In this document: positions 12,032 to 23,392 of the stretch, piece by piece
How the letters are laid out: the number at the start of each line of letters is the position of its first letter
Position numbering within the stretch: the first letter of the stretch is position 1
Assembly (NCBI GenBank): GCA_019914945.1
Contig: CM034102.1
Location: 1,415,501 to 1,479,500, forward strand
Length of the DNA: 64,000 nucleotides
From: Typha latifolia
Taxonomy: Eukaryota > Streptophyta > Magnoliopsida > Poales > Typhaceae
Direction: 5' to 3'
The notes under the pieces: generated by a model
Database searches by the model: none
The model's input: the letters and a program-made list of their open reading frames with translations, nothing else
What the model was told of the DNA's origin: nothing
Position numbers and translations under genes: made by a program

Positions 12032-14198
12032 TCCACGTCTTCTGGTGGTAGAGAAATTAAGCTAGAAACGTAATAAGGTGGTGGCCAGGTGTTCGATGAA
12101 ATGACACTGTGTTGGGGTACTTTATTGGGGAGTTTTTTTTTTTTTTGGTGTGGAATGGATAAGTTGGGGGTATATATACTTTAAGCTGGTTTTATCTTAT
12201 TATGTATGTACGTGCGGGTGTTATTTATAATTTCCCTTCTGATTTAAATGGATGTTCGTCTTATTGGTATATTACTAGTGACAATTACATCAGAGATTAT
12301 AGGGTGTGAAACGTAATTTTATTATCTAAATGTGGCCAAATAGAGTCAAACCGGGAGATGCGAAAAAGTATTTTATTTGTATTTTAATATGATATATGTG
12401 AGTGTGCAACTCTGGAGTGGCGTGTAAAATTAATACTTAATTTTGAATCGGACAAGACATCGAAAAGATGGGCTTTGGTGCATTTGATTGATATTCGCAA
12501 AAACGAGGAGATGTTTGATTATTTAATTTACAATCTTCTTATTTAATTTAATCAAAGTGGATTAGTGTTAGTATTCTAAGTAACGCATGCGCCATTATGT
12601 AGTAGTAGGCTGCCAACTGAGGCTAATGCTCTCGTGTAATCTAAATTTTAAGAACCCCGGAATGGTCAAAAAAGCAAAGCCTGTCATCCATGATCACTTT
12701 TTACAGTTATTAAGGCTGCATACTTAGAGAAAGCGAGCCGATCGACTGCAACCTCAGCTGCAGGAATTTCCTGCCTGCCGCCCTTCATTGTAAGGAAGAA
12801 AAATAATCGTCTGTAGTGTCCCAAGAGCGAGAGATTTTATTAGATTGTTAGTTAAGTGGGTCAAAATATAATCTAATAATTTGACATTTCTAACTGCAAT
12901 AAATCGTTTTATTTTTTCAAAAAATAAAAAAGAAAAAAGAATTTGGACTCCTGTACACTTTGATACGTGTATATGTAGCAACTAGTTTTGAGTTCAATGA
13001 AACATGGGATTCTTGGCAAAAGAGATTTTAGTGCACAATTGTCCATTGGTGGTTGCATCAAATTGAAGAAAATTCCACCTAATTGGTGCAATACCCATTA
13101 ATCTCAGTGGGGACAAACCTTATGAATATAAAATGTAGCAGGCCCAAGGCGTAACGTGAGCGAAGAGAGAGGAAAAGTGCAAAAGGAAACATGAGTTGGA
13201 ATTTGATCCATTTCGAATTCTAAATGCTGGTCAAATTTGCCATCCCAATGCAAGTAAAGCAAGAGAGAAAGAGTGATGGAGATCTCTGAGGGTGGATTGG
13301 ATTGGATCCTCGTTTTAGGGGCCCTCGGAACCATTGCAATTTTTTGCTCTCTCTCTCTCTCTCTCTCTTTAATCTTTTTTATTATCCCATAAATCATTAT
13401 GATCATCACGTACTTTTTTAGATTAATAAAGCCCTTGTTCGTGCAGTGCATAGCATCTTTTAAATACAAATTTTATACGTATATTTTAAATATAAATTAG
13501 CTACATTAATAATTTTACTTATATTTAGTTGTTTTGCAGTAAATTATTATGATTACATCAAACAATTTATATAAAAATTATAGTTATTCTTATACATAAT
13601 TTGACTGAAATATGTATAAGTAAATGTTTGGTTATAAAATATATTAACGTAATTCACGAGTAAGTATATATTTTCCTTAATATATAGATTGAATAATTAG
13701 GCTAAATTATATATATATAATTATATAGTGAAAAAATATAATAAGTATCGACTTCGTCTTAAGAAAATTAAAAAATTTATAGGACTAAATTATTAGACTA
13801 TAGCAGACCGGATTACTATATATTTTTGTCATAAAGTTTATCCTAGCTGAGTAAAATTTACTAGTTTCTAACCTTAATTAGCCTTTTAAAGCGTGATATA
13901 AGTCCCGAGTCTGAATCTAGCTAATCTCATCCTCTGTTTGGAAAAATAAAACTAAATTATTATATAAATACCAAAGTGAAGGTTTCTTTATTTTCTCGTG
14001 CAATTAAGCAAATTTTATACAATACATTGTACTAAAACAATTCAACTTAGCCAAATTATACTGACTCTCCTCTTAATCAAGAATTTATTTAATAAAAAAA
14101 AATATAGTGGTGAGGAATTATTGTAAAGAGATACATACGTGCAATATTTATTTATTTATTTATTTTGCATGGCTTCAAGTAATCCTTAGTTATATATA
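12032..14198. other. AT-rich intergenic region
   Basis: No gene is seen. A CT run (13346-13367) and very AT-rich DNA from 13450 to 14110 are the only structures. A T-run just after the MIZ1-like stop (12127-12145) is in its 3' UTR. Confidence 0.5.
13346..13367. repeat. (CT)n microsatellite
   Basis: An uninterrupted CT run of about 22 bases. Confidence 0.85.
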
Positions 14199-14466
14199 TC
14201 AGTTGCAGGTTGCAACGAGGACCCTCCTCGTGGTAGAGATGGCCTCCTCCCATGGAGCAAGGCCAAGTTATCCAAGAATCGAACTGGATGCTCTCCTCCT
14301 CTATGATCTCCCCGCACCTCCTCACCACGTCGTCCGGTATCTCCGCCCCTTCCTCCATCGTCGCCGAGCTCAGCTAGCTCCCATGCATCCCCACCACCGC
14401 GTTAAACCACATCCTCCTCCCCTTCCTCCCACGGAAAACTCCATCCCGAGTGCCTTATCTCTGCAG
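14199..14466 (-). pseudogene. TauD/TfdA-family dioxygenase fragment (clavaminate-synthase-like), broken
   Basis: The minus strand carries the C-terminal part of an Fe(II)/2-oxoglutarate dioxygenase of the plant At3g21360 type. Readable pieces in order are FRGRKGRRMWFNAVVGMHG, an in-frame stop, SSATMEEGAEIPDDVVRR with CGEIIEEESIQF, then in a second frame LDNLALLHGRRP and in a third frame TTRRVLVATCN with a stop at 14199. The stretch between ESIQF and LDNLA (family WEKGDV-type segment) is missing. Two frame changes, a stop and a deletion make it non-functional. The conserved distal His of the iron site survives in LLHGRR. A weak N-terminal-like piece (QFYEGKRM, about 14553-14620) lies just upstream in the gene direction and may belong to the same relic. 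Family assignment is from remembered conserved motifs. Confidence 0.6.
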
Positions 14467-15967
14467 TTGTACTCATTATCATACCAAATATCAGTTTTAT
14501 TATTAGTTTCTAGTAATCGTACCTTTTCTCTGCGTCGATCTAATCGTGCGTGCTAGAGGCGTCCTGCCATTCTCTTCCCCTCATAGAATTGGCGTCCTTT
14601 TTGCTCCCCATCTATAACTATCTGGCCCTTGCTTGCACTCCCCCAAGTTGAAGTCATTGCTCAATTTCTCCATCGCTCTCTCAATAGATCTCTCTATTTG
14701 AGTGAGAATGGGTTGTTTAAATGCTAGAACTATCAGCTTTCGAAGGTTCCAAATTATATGCCAACGACGTCCGGCCGGCAATTAGAGATTAATTCTCCAT
14801 TGTCTTATCTAAACACTGACGAGCATCTCGATCGTAAAGCCCACTCATGGATCTAGTGACGCGTAGACATGAGGTTATTGGTTGGTCATCTATTGTTTAG
14901 ATCGGCGTGATAGAGACGTATAAAGTAGGCATGCCGAGGTGCGTGGAGCTTTGGATGTCCTCCGGGTACTGGAGCAAATTAACGTGGGGCCCCGATGAGT
15001 TGCATCATTTTGGAGCTCCATGCATGCCTTTAAAAGTGGTAGAGCTCTCAAGATATATGGGATACTTCGTACTGTTGTAGATGACGGTGTACATCATATT
15101 CGCCGACAAAGATATATGGCTGCTCATTAGGTGGTTCGTGGAGGTAGGCTAAAGGGGAATTGGTTTTTGGGAAGAAGGCATTTGAGGATATGTCTCAACC
15201 CCTTCCCGGAATTTATTTTGTTTGATCAATAGTGAATAAAAAGTCTTAATTGGTTTCAGACTAAACTCTCATTTTTTGATATTTTAAAGAGTAAACTTAA
15301 TTAGATATTAAAAATATATATATTTAGTTATTGAACCAGAAGTTTTGAATCAGTTCAGAGAGGTTGGAAGACTCGAAACAAACAAGCGAGTTTAGCTTCT
15401 TTTTTTTATAATATTAAGTGTTTTTAATTTGCATCCATACCCTTAAAAATTCTCATATTTACTTATATGTCCCTATAAATTTAATATTTATATATATACA
15501 CACACTAGAAATGTGTATAATATTATTTAAATTTTTTATTTTTCACTTGGATACTCCTTGAAGTTAACTAAAACTTAAAATATAAAATTTCGACAGAAAA
15601 AAATGAAATATTTTTATTCTACCTTTTATAAATTTTTCTTAGTTAATTTTTTTCTATTAAATTATCGAGGTTTATTTTGAAAAATAACCAGATCGATACC
15701 TATACCAATAGCATATATTTTATAAGGTATACATTTGGAGGGGCATACAATCAAATAATAAAATTTTGAAGGGTATACACGCAAAATCCCCTAAGAAAGT
15801 CAATTAATGGATTTGGAAGTTGGATTTGAGTCTAGATTTGGGACCCGGATCCGATAAAACTCGAATGTCGAACCGTTTGCCTTTAGCTTCTAGGCTTTAT
15901 TTACTGTGCGCGAAGCTGCGAGTCCTCTGCTTTGCTACTCCCATCTCTCTCACCCTGATCGGGAAAA
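14467..15967. other. Spacer with possible remains of the dioxygenase gene
   Basis: No intact gene is seen. 14553-14620 (minus) may be an N-terminal relic of the neighbouring pseudogene. 15190-15800 is AT-rich. A GGATCCG motif lies at 15846-15852 in front of the cytochrome b561 gene. Confidence 0.45.
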
Positions 15968-18900
15968 ATGGCAGCTCCGGTGGTCCGATTCCCGATCATA
16001 GCGCTGATCCGTGTGTTCGGCGCCGCCATCGCGGCCATGGTTCTCATCTGGTCCGTTCATTTCCGGGGCGGAATGGCCCTCATCTCCGACAACAAAGATC
16101 TCATCTTCAATGTAAGCCCAGTCTACGCCCCTCTCTTTCTTAAGTTGTCTTGGTGATTTACGTTGAAGGTGATAGGGTCGGGATTCTCCGTTGAGTAATC
16201 TCGAAGTTTCTCGGTGTTTGGCCAACGGTTTGGTGGAAATTGTGGGAGTGCTGTCAAGAAATATTGAACTATAAAGTGAACCCTAATTAACCTTGTGGCT
16301 AATTATAGATGTGAATGAAGTAGATGGCTTAATTTTGTTGGCACTGGTTGGAATTTGGTCATTTACACAAAAGGACTCAGATTTCCCAGTGTTACCTAAT
16401 ATGTTGAATGTAGATATAGCTTTATATGATTCTTCCTTTAGACATTTTCTCACGCCTTCTTGCGTCAAAGCATTATTTATAACTCACTAAGATTAGCATC
16501 ATTAGTTAGTGCACTCAGCAAGTTAACATTGTAGTGGGTTCTTTGAGTCTCATACTGTGGTTGATATGGTAATACACCTAATATGTTGAATGTAGATCTA
16601 ACAATATATGATTCTTCCTTTAGAAATTTTCGCATGCCTTCTTTCATCGAGGCATTATTTATTACTCACTAAGATTAGCATCATTAGTCAATGCACTCAG
16701 CAAGTTAACATTGTAGTGGGTTCTTTGAGTCTCATACTGTGGTTGATATGGTAATACATCGCATATGTTAATCATTCATTATTTTTGTTCTCTTTCTCTG
16801 GATAAATAAATATACCAAAACTTGCACATGTGAAACACATTTTTCTTTTCATCCTTGTAGATCCATCCCGTACTAATGGTGGTCGGGTTCTTACTTTTGA
16901 ATGGAGAAGGTGAGTACTCTTCTGAGCTTGAACTACTTTAATATAATATAGAGTTCAGAAAGATTTATTGACAATAGTCAATATCTGAAGATTCTTGAAA
17001 TAAGTTGGCATCCTTTTAGTGTCATTTGTGACTTGTCTACCGAAATATGCAGTTTCTTCATATAAGCATGTGCATCCTATAACATGGGATAGTTTATCAG
17101 ATCAGATGTTTATTAGAGAGAGAATTATTTACAGTGCTCAAAATTAGACACTCAATAAATGTCATAAATGGCTATATTGGTTCTAAAGTTACAGAAAAAA
17201 ATTGTTAGTTTACTGTTCCAGAAGAAGTTATTACTTGTTCAAGTGTTGTCGTGAACTAGTAAAATATGTATAGTGCAGGTTAGAGAACATATCTCACTTA
17301 TCTGGTGACCTGAACATGTCTAGTGCCGATCTACCTTTTTCAACTTGTATGACATAGGCAAATAAATAAAATTCTATGAAAACTAGGAACTGAGTGCATA
17401 TCTTGATTTTACCGTTGAATTTGTTTCTCAAAATTAAGACATTAGCATAGAGTTGCTGACATAATCTGAATCTGTAGAACATGTTTCACTTGTTATTGGA
17501 ACTACTATATTTGTTGACATGTGGAAGATCATCATATCTTCAAGTGTGTTATACATGATTGTCACATGCTTTAATAGTTCAACTCTCTGCTGCAATTGCA
17601 CTTGATGTTTTTATATCTAAAGAAATGTAAGTGGTAGGAGTTCTAGAGTCGCGACTTGCAATTAAGGACTGAAATGGAAATTATGATCATACAAACCAAG
17701 GTTCTGAATATTATTATCAAGGTCTGCTGCTTGAAAAAATCGGCCGATATGGATTGGACTATTTTTTACTTGTATAAATTTTTAAAAATTAATATAAAAT
17801 GTATGAAAAATACTAAAAGAATAGAAAAAATATTAGGAAAATAAAAAATCACCCATGCATCTTAGTTTCGCCATCAACCTGCAACAACTCTTTTCCTATA
17901 AGAGAATACCTAACTAAAAAGAAGAAGAAAAACTCCTCATCTCGCCAGAGAACTACTCGTTGGAGGTTGAAATCGTTGGAAAATTATTCGGTGTGGCTCT
18001 CCGTCGAGCCGTCACTTGTCATAGCTGAATCGGGAAGGATGCATTGAGGGAGATCACGCGAGAGAGAGATGGGAGAAGAGATAAGTGCATATGAGAGAGA
18101 GAGAGGGAGGGGGGGAGGGAGGGAGTGAGAGAGAGAGAGGGTAAAGTTGTTATTACTTATTAACTGGTTTGGATCAGGGTTGTGTCCTACCTGTTTAAGG
18201 ATTAAATATGTTTGTTTCAGCCGAAATGGGTTTGAAAACCAATCCTATTCAGCTTGATAAAGCCAATTCAACCAAAACCAGCAAAAATATTGGTTTCAGT
18301 TATGGTTCAGGATCGACTATGGCCAATTCCAATCCGTTTTGGCCGATCCGGATGAGGATTGACTGAAACTGAGAACCTTGATACAAACTATACACTAGGG
18401 GACTATCTGTTGGTATTGTGATTCTTCTGGACCTAAAATTTTGACATACAAGTAAAACTGGCTATGTATATTTTGCAGGCAATGCTTCATAATAAAGGAC
18501 AGGACAACAGGCCTTTTCTTCTCACCATGGTCTTTAAATGCCTCAATTTTCACACCCTTTCATTGTTTACATGGTATATTGCCGTACTTTTTTCTTTGGA
18601 TATAATGCTATCGTTGAAGATTTCATCCTTTGGTTGGGTAACACATGCACTTAGGTACAAATAGTAGATTATTTCCCATCAACAAATGTTAGCACACCAT
18701 TATTACTAGATTGATGTATATGCTGAACTGTATAATGAAACTGATTGTCCAGACTCCAGATAGTTGTTGAAGTATATTGCAGAATTACCAAATGAATGAA
18801 TAATACATATACCTTCCTTTAATGCATTTGTTAGAATATATTCTGGTGCTTTATTATAGAACTACTTCTTTCTCTCACTCTATACATTCTCATGTTTGCA

Positions 18901-19513
18901 TATGCAGCTATATTAGCATACAAGACGATATCAGGAACCAAGAATTTCAAAAAGGTGGTGCATCTTACCATGCAGTTCCTTGCCTTGTGTTTGGGTTTAA
19001 TTGGCATATGGGCAGCCTTGAAATTCCACAATGATAAAGGAATTGACAACTTCTATAGCCTCCACTCTTGGTTGGGATTGGCATGTATCTTGTTATTTGG
19101 TATTCAGGTGAGTAGTGAGTTCTTGTTTATAGCCAACAATCTCATTTCCTAAAAAGATCAGCTTGTTGTAATATTTTTGTGATTAATTGTCTATTTTCTT
19201 TGTGCAGTGGGGCACTGGATTCACAACCTTTTGGTATCCTGGTGGCTCGAGAAATGGCAGAGTGTTCTTGCTTCCTTGGCATGTTTTCTTTGGCGCATAC
19301 ATATATGCCCTTGCTGTTGCAACTGCTGTTACAGGCCTACTTGAGAAGGCTACGTTTCTCCAAAGCAGCAATATAATATCACGTTACTCAAGTGAGGCTT
19401 TGCTAGTAAACTTCTTAGGTATCTCGCTTGTAGTGCTGGGTGGCATTATTATTCTTGCAGTTGTTTCTCCTGGAACTGCCAAAGGTGATGCATACAGAGG
19501 TATTCTAGAGTAG
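15968..19513 (+). CDS. Cytochrome b561, transmembrane ascorbate ferrireductase
   Basis: This is a six-helix diheme protein that moves electrons from cytosolic ascorbate across a membrane (tonoplast in characterised plant members) and reduces monodehydroascorbate or ferric chelates. Exons 15968-16111, 16861-16909, 18908-19107 and 19208-19513 join in frame and give 232 residues, the usual CYB561A/ACYB-1 length. The four heme-ligand histidines are present at residues 50 (NIHPVLMV), 83 (VVHLTMQ), 117 (YSLHSWLG) and 156 (LPWHVF). The family segments AYKTISGTKN and WYPGGSRN are also present. It begins MAAPVVRFPIIALIRV. Intron 1 contains a 182-bp tandem duplication. Intron 2 (16910-18907, about 2 kb) contains a transposon insertion. 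Splice borders remain canonical, so the insertion need not disrupt the product. Confidence 0.95.
16395..16757. repeat. 182-bp tandem duplication in cytochrome b561 intron 1
   Basis: Two direct copies begin with cctaatatgttgaatgtaga at 16395 and 16577. The right halves (from actcactaagattagc) are almost identical and the left halves have diverged. Confidence 0.9.
17697..18380. mobile_element. hAT-like non-autonomous DNA transposon (684 bp)
   Basis: The element starts CAAGGTTCT and ends with its reverse complement AGAACCTTG. It is flanked by a perfect 8-bp direct repeat ATACAAAC (17689-17696 and 18381-18388). An 8-bp target duplication and a CA-start inverted end are the marks of the hAT superfamily. 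There is no transposase frame. The interior holds a GA-rich run (about 18058-18140) and a segment with several GCCGAT/CGGCC words near both ends. It lies inside intron 2 of the cytochrome b561 gene. Confidence 0.75.
18058..18140. repeat. GA-rich low-complexity run inside the transposon
   Basis: Several short (GA)n blocks are separated by GGGA and ATGA words. Confidence 0.8.
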
Positions 19514-20704
19514 CCCAGCATTCTGTTATTAGATTGGTTTCAATACTTTTCTTGCACCAATTTTGCTGTCTTACAACAACTTGATTTGTTTTATGTTTGT
19601 GCGCGATAGGAGACTGACAAAAAATCGCACTCTTCTTTTCATTTCCCCCCCTTAAAACCTCAGCTTTAGGGACTCAAAATGATTAGAGGCGATATATCTT
19701 GCTATCTTGCTAGTTGAGTTGGTGCAGTGCTTCATTCAAATTGAAGTTTCTTTGATCGGTCACACTGAAGTATGAGGTATGACACTTCAGTGTTCTCACA
19801 TTTCCTTATGGAATTCCAATGAGATCACGTTAACTTTCTTGTTTCTCTTATTTTCTAATTCTACTTTTGTATCAAAATTCAAATAATTTTGTTTCCGTGT
19901 CTGATATCGGCGAGTTACCATTTCTAAATATCTTCCACTTGTATTCTTTGTTCCTGTTACTGTAAAGTGTAAACTGGACAAATTTGATGGTGTTACTGAG
20001 ATTTCTTCAGATGGCAATAAATTCAAATTTTGTTTGGATTACACAAAAAAGTTTGACAAGGGGGACTCTTGCAATAATTGCATTTGATTTTTAATTTAGC
20101 ATATAAAATTGAATGGATTAATTTTTTATAGTCGATATATATATTTTTAAGAATAGAATGCACACAATTTTTATATGCGGTGCACAATTAAATTTATTAT
20201 TATAAATTAAAAAATTATGTATATTAATTTGTAAAAGCTAAATTATTTACTTAGTTAGGATTGGGCTAGAATATTCTAGATTAGTTTTTAAGATATTGGG
20301 CTTGGATAAGATATAGTAGGCGAAGTTTTTTGAGCCGAGCCGGCATGGCCTGCACTGCCCATTTGAATCCGACTAGGATCGGGCCAGACCCGAGTTGGGC
20401 CGGAGCTTAGCTCAGTTGGTTTCAGGCGTATTCAGGCCCGACTTAGAATGGGTCGGGCCTTTTGATTCCTGGCAAGCTCCAACCGTCAGTTCCTCTCCAT
20501 TGAAACTTAACCACGTAACAAAGCACATCGCACCGAATCGGTCCACGTGCCCAAGTTTTTATTCTATGTATGCGTCCAACTTTCAAAACCTATATAGATG
20601 GCCGAGGACCTGATGCTCTAACAACGCCATGTGAGTAATACTGGTAGGTTTAAGGACGAAGAAGAAAAAGCTTAGGATCTGCTGTTGGGGAAGAAGTAGC
20701 AACT
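19514..20704. other. Spacer after cytochrome b561
   Basis: No gene is seen. It contains the cytochrome b561 3' UTR, an AT-rich middle and a GC-richer part (20320-20480) with repeated GGGCC/CCCGA words. Confidence 0.5.
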
Positions 20705-20929
20705 ATGCCGTACGTGCCGGGGTGCGTGCAGTGCGGGACGAGGAGCAACCCGTGCCGGTGCAAGGTGGTGGGACCGACGTTGGGGTTCCTGGCCTTTGCA
20801 GTGGCGGCGGTGGTGGAGTGGCCGGTGGGGGCGGTGGTCTACCTCTTCCGCCACGTCAAGGGCCGCCGCATCATGGCCCATCCGGCCGCCGTCATCTACC
20901 CTAAAGTCACCAACGCCATTCCAATCTGA
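20705..20929 (+). CDS. Small Cys-rich single-span membrane protein, 74 residues
   Basis: I do not recognise a characterised family. The frame starts MPYVPGCVQCGTRSNPCRCK, with four cysteines in CVQC-N5-CRC-like spacing that could bind zinc. One hydrophobic stretch follows (GFLAFAVAAVVEWPVGAVVY, about residues 26-45), then a basic RHVKGRR segment and a C terminus ending VTNAIPI. There is no N-terminal signal peptide, so the cysteines would face the cytosol or matrix side. The coding part is GC-rich and ends 35 bp before an AATAAA at 20964-20969. The neighbours are transcribed in the same direction but far apart. The compact, well-bounded frame and composition support a real gene. The function is unknown. 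Confidence 0.75.
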   Translation: MPYVPGCVQCGTRSNPCRCKVVGPTLGFLAFAVAAVVEWPVGAVVYLFRHVKGRRIMAHPAAVIYPKVTNAIPI

Positions 20930-21657
20930 TCACCTTTCCGTGTACACTTAACCTACTACGATCAATAAAGTTTCTTTCTTCTTTTTTTCTTTTATCCCTC
21001 GAGAACTGCACAAGTTTGTATCATCTCCATCTCAAAATTTGTGGTGGAGTCGCAGGGTTGAGCGTGGGTGAATGAATAGAAAAAGAAATTTCTTTTCAAG
21101 AACTTACAATGATTTGATCCTGTTCAATCGATATCTATCAGAGCTAGTTTCTACTTTCTTTTCTTTTTAATTAATTAACCTTCGAGTACTGTAAACTGTT
21201 ACAACTATGTTTATTCTATAATTAATCGGCATACTCTTATAATCTATAAAATATAAAGGAGAGGAAATAAGTTGTGTCATGGGTCTAGACTCTAGAGGCC
21301 CATATAATCTATATTGATTTAAGTCCGCTACTAAAACTTAACTGGATATCTAGGTTGGGTTAGATTCGATTCATGAATAACAAGCATAATATTTCCTCCG
21401 TCTCTTTCCACGTCCAACGGGCAGTTTACACAGACGTTACTTTGCATGGCATCAATGTCCATGGTCATGGATGACGCACAGAAAAGGACACCATCTAATA
21501 TTATTATTATTATTTGGTTTAGAGGGCACCGTTATTTATTACAATGATTCCAACCATACCATTAGGACGACCCCTTTCTTATGGCAACCTTCCCTTAATA
21601 CCATTACTCTCACCACTCGTCTTCCACCTGCTCCTCTCTCTCGCTCTAGAGTTCAAC
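20930..21657. other. Spacer before the proline-rich protein gene
   Basis: No other gene is seen. It is AT-rich, with an ATT run at about 21499-21513. An upstream in-frame ATG at 21544 would extend the next protein by 38 residues. Confidence 0.45.
20964..20969 (+). terminator. Polyadenylation signal of the 74-residue protein gene
   Basis: AATAAA lies 35 bp after the stop codon. Confidence 0.5.
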
Positions 21658-22101
21658 ATGTTAATCCTATCACACCAATTCATATCTAAATTCATACTCC
21701 TTGTTCTCCTCGTAATCAAGACCATACCATCGCCAGCTCGCGCAGATAATCCTACGCCGGAATGCCCATACCCGTGTCTACCGTCGCCGCCGTCGGTCGG
21801 AAGCTACCCTCCACCGCCGCCGCCTTATACGCCATCAGGGCCGGCTTACGGTTACCCTCCGCCGCCCCCGGGGACGCCGGATTACGGATACTATCCGCCG
21901 CCGCCGCCGTCTGGATATGTACCGTACTATTCTCCACCTTATTACACTTATCCGGCACCTCCCCCTCCTAATCCAATTCTGCCGTGGTTCCCGTTCTACT
22001 ACAAGTACCCACCGCCGGTGGCGGCGGCGTCCATGGTTTCCTGCATGGGTGCAGCTTTTGTAGCTCTACTCACTACGTTGTTGGGAATTTTTCTTCTTTA
22101 G
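21658..22101 (+). CDS. Proline-rich, extensin-like protein, probably GPI-anchored
   Basis: A 147-residue secreted wall or surface protein. The ATG at 21658 is preferred over the one at 21544 because it gives a clean signal peptide (MLILSHQFISKFILLVLLVI, cleavage likely after ARA). The mature part begins DNPTPECPYPCLPSPP and is dominated by Pro/Tyr/Ser repeats such as PPPPPYTP, GYPPPPPGTPDYGYY and PPYYTYPAPPPP, which are potential prolyl-hydroxylation and O-glycosylation sites. The C terminus is a small-residue and hydrophobic tail (AAFVALLTTLLGIFLL) that looks like a GPI-attachment signal. The longer form would be 185 residues. It resembles short plant proline-rich/extensin-like proteins. A specific orthologue cannot be named. 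Confidence 0.8.
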   Translation: MLILSHQFISKFILLVLLVIKTIPSPARADNPTPECPYPCLPSPPSVGSYPPPPPPYTPSGPAYGYPPPPPGTPDYGYYPPPPPSGYVPYYSPPYYTYPAPPPPNPILPWFPFYYKYPPPVAAASMVSCMGAAFVALLTTLLGIFLL

Positions 22102-23392
22102 TGTTTGACCATGCCATTCTTTTTCGTTTCTTTAAGCATCTCTCTGTTAAGAATTTTATCAAAGTTATTGTAACCCTTTGACATGTATTGTTTCTATTAT
22201 GTTTTCTGGTTCTTGCTATTCTTTTCAATTTTGGTGCAGGAAAATTGAAAATGTAGCAACTTTCATGCCCAAAAAAGAAAAAAAGAAGAAAAAATATCTT
22301 GCAGTTAGGCTCAATCATGCATGCCAAATGCCCAGATCTCCATTGCTATGCATTTGAAGGGATAAAAAGAAAAAAAAATAAAAAGTTTTTTTGGAGTTCA
22401 ATTTAGAAGGGGCTGGTTGTGAGTCAAAATCAGAGCATTAAAATAAAAGGTAATGGTGATTTTTAATATTGGCCTCATTTCTGATGCTAAGATGTGGTGT
22501 CCTTGTCCATCTTCTCCAACCACCAATGAACAAAATGGTGTGGCCCTTGCTCGTCTGGATGATGGACGGCCATGATTACGATTGACAAGCTAAAGAAATT
22601 GATGTTCATATTATAGTCTTCCAATTATGCACCTAATCCTTGTGTTAGGTGAAGTGAAGGGGTTCGTGTGAAAATGGATAATAGTTTAATTAAGGCGATT
22701 AATTGTAATCTTGTCGTAATCCAAAGATAGTTCGAGAAGGTAGATTAAAGAATACGATCTAACTTGTAGTGGCGTCCATTTTAAATAATTCTTTAAACCA
22801 ATCTTTGCCAATGTCGGTTGTGGAAACTCTATTATTGATGAGAGATGATGAGATGAAGTGATTCTCATTTACTATTTCTTGCCTCAATTACCGCTTTATT
22901 CGGGATGTTTAATTAGATGTTTAATTTAATCCTGGTCTAATCATGCTTCTTGGTGTAAAAGCTTGACAGCTCACTACACTTTAGGGCATTTGGGTCTTGG
23001 ATACGTGTTATCTGGTGCTTGCGCTACACCTGTTTGAAAAAATTCCCCACTCATCTGAGAACTGTTCCTTTGAGGTTTGTGCTGAGTCGGAGGTAAGCTT
23101 CTACACTCTTAATATAAGAAAGAGATAATACTCACGTAAATGTGCACGATTTATTTTGCAAATTATCAACACTTGTATTCATTTGTAGAAAATGATGAAC
23201 ATACTGGTACAAAAGTTGCAGAAACGCATCTCTGCTATTACACACAATGACCTATATCAGGCTTCGGCTGTACATACTGTAGAAAGAAGGAAAAAATGAT
23301 ACCTATGCAAATTATTGAAAGACATCTATAATTCTTCGCTATACAACAGATGAATGAGGAAAGAAATGCAGGTGTGGTTGTTCTGATGCTTC
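22102..23392. other. Convergent spacer between proline-rich and ABCG genes
   Basis: No coding sequence is seen. It is the 3' UTRs plus AT-rich DNA. Confidence 0.5.

Noticed and set aside
20405..20480. tRNA-like TAGCTCAGTTGG box
   Set aside because: It matches a tRNA A-box, but no B-box of the GGTTCGANNCC form and no acceptor stem can be folded at the right distance.
21544..21657. Longer N terminus of the proline-rich protein from the ATG at 21544
   Set aside because: It would bury the clean signal peptide that begins at 21658, so the shorter form is preferred, although the longer one is not excluded.
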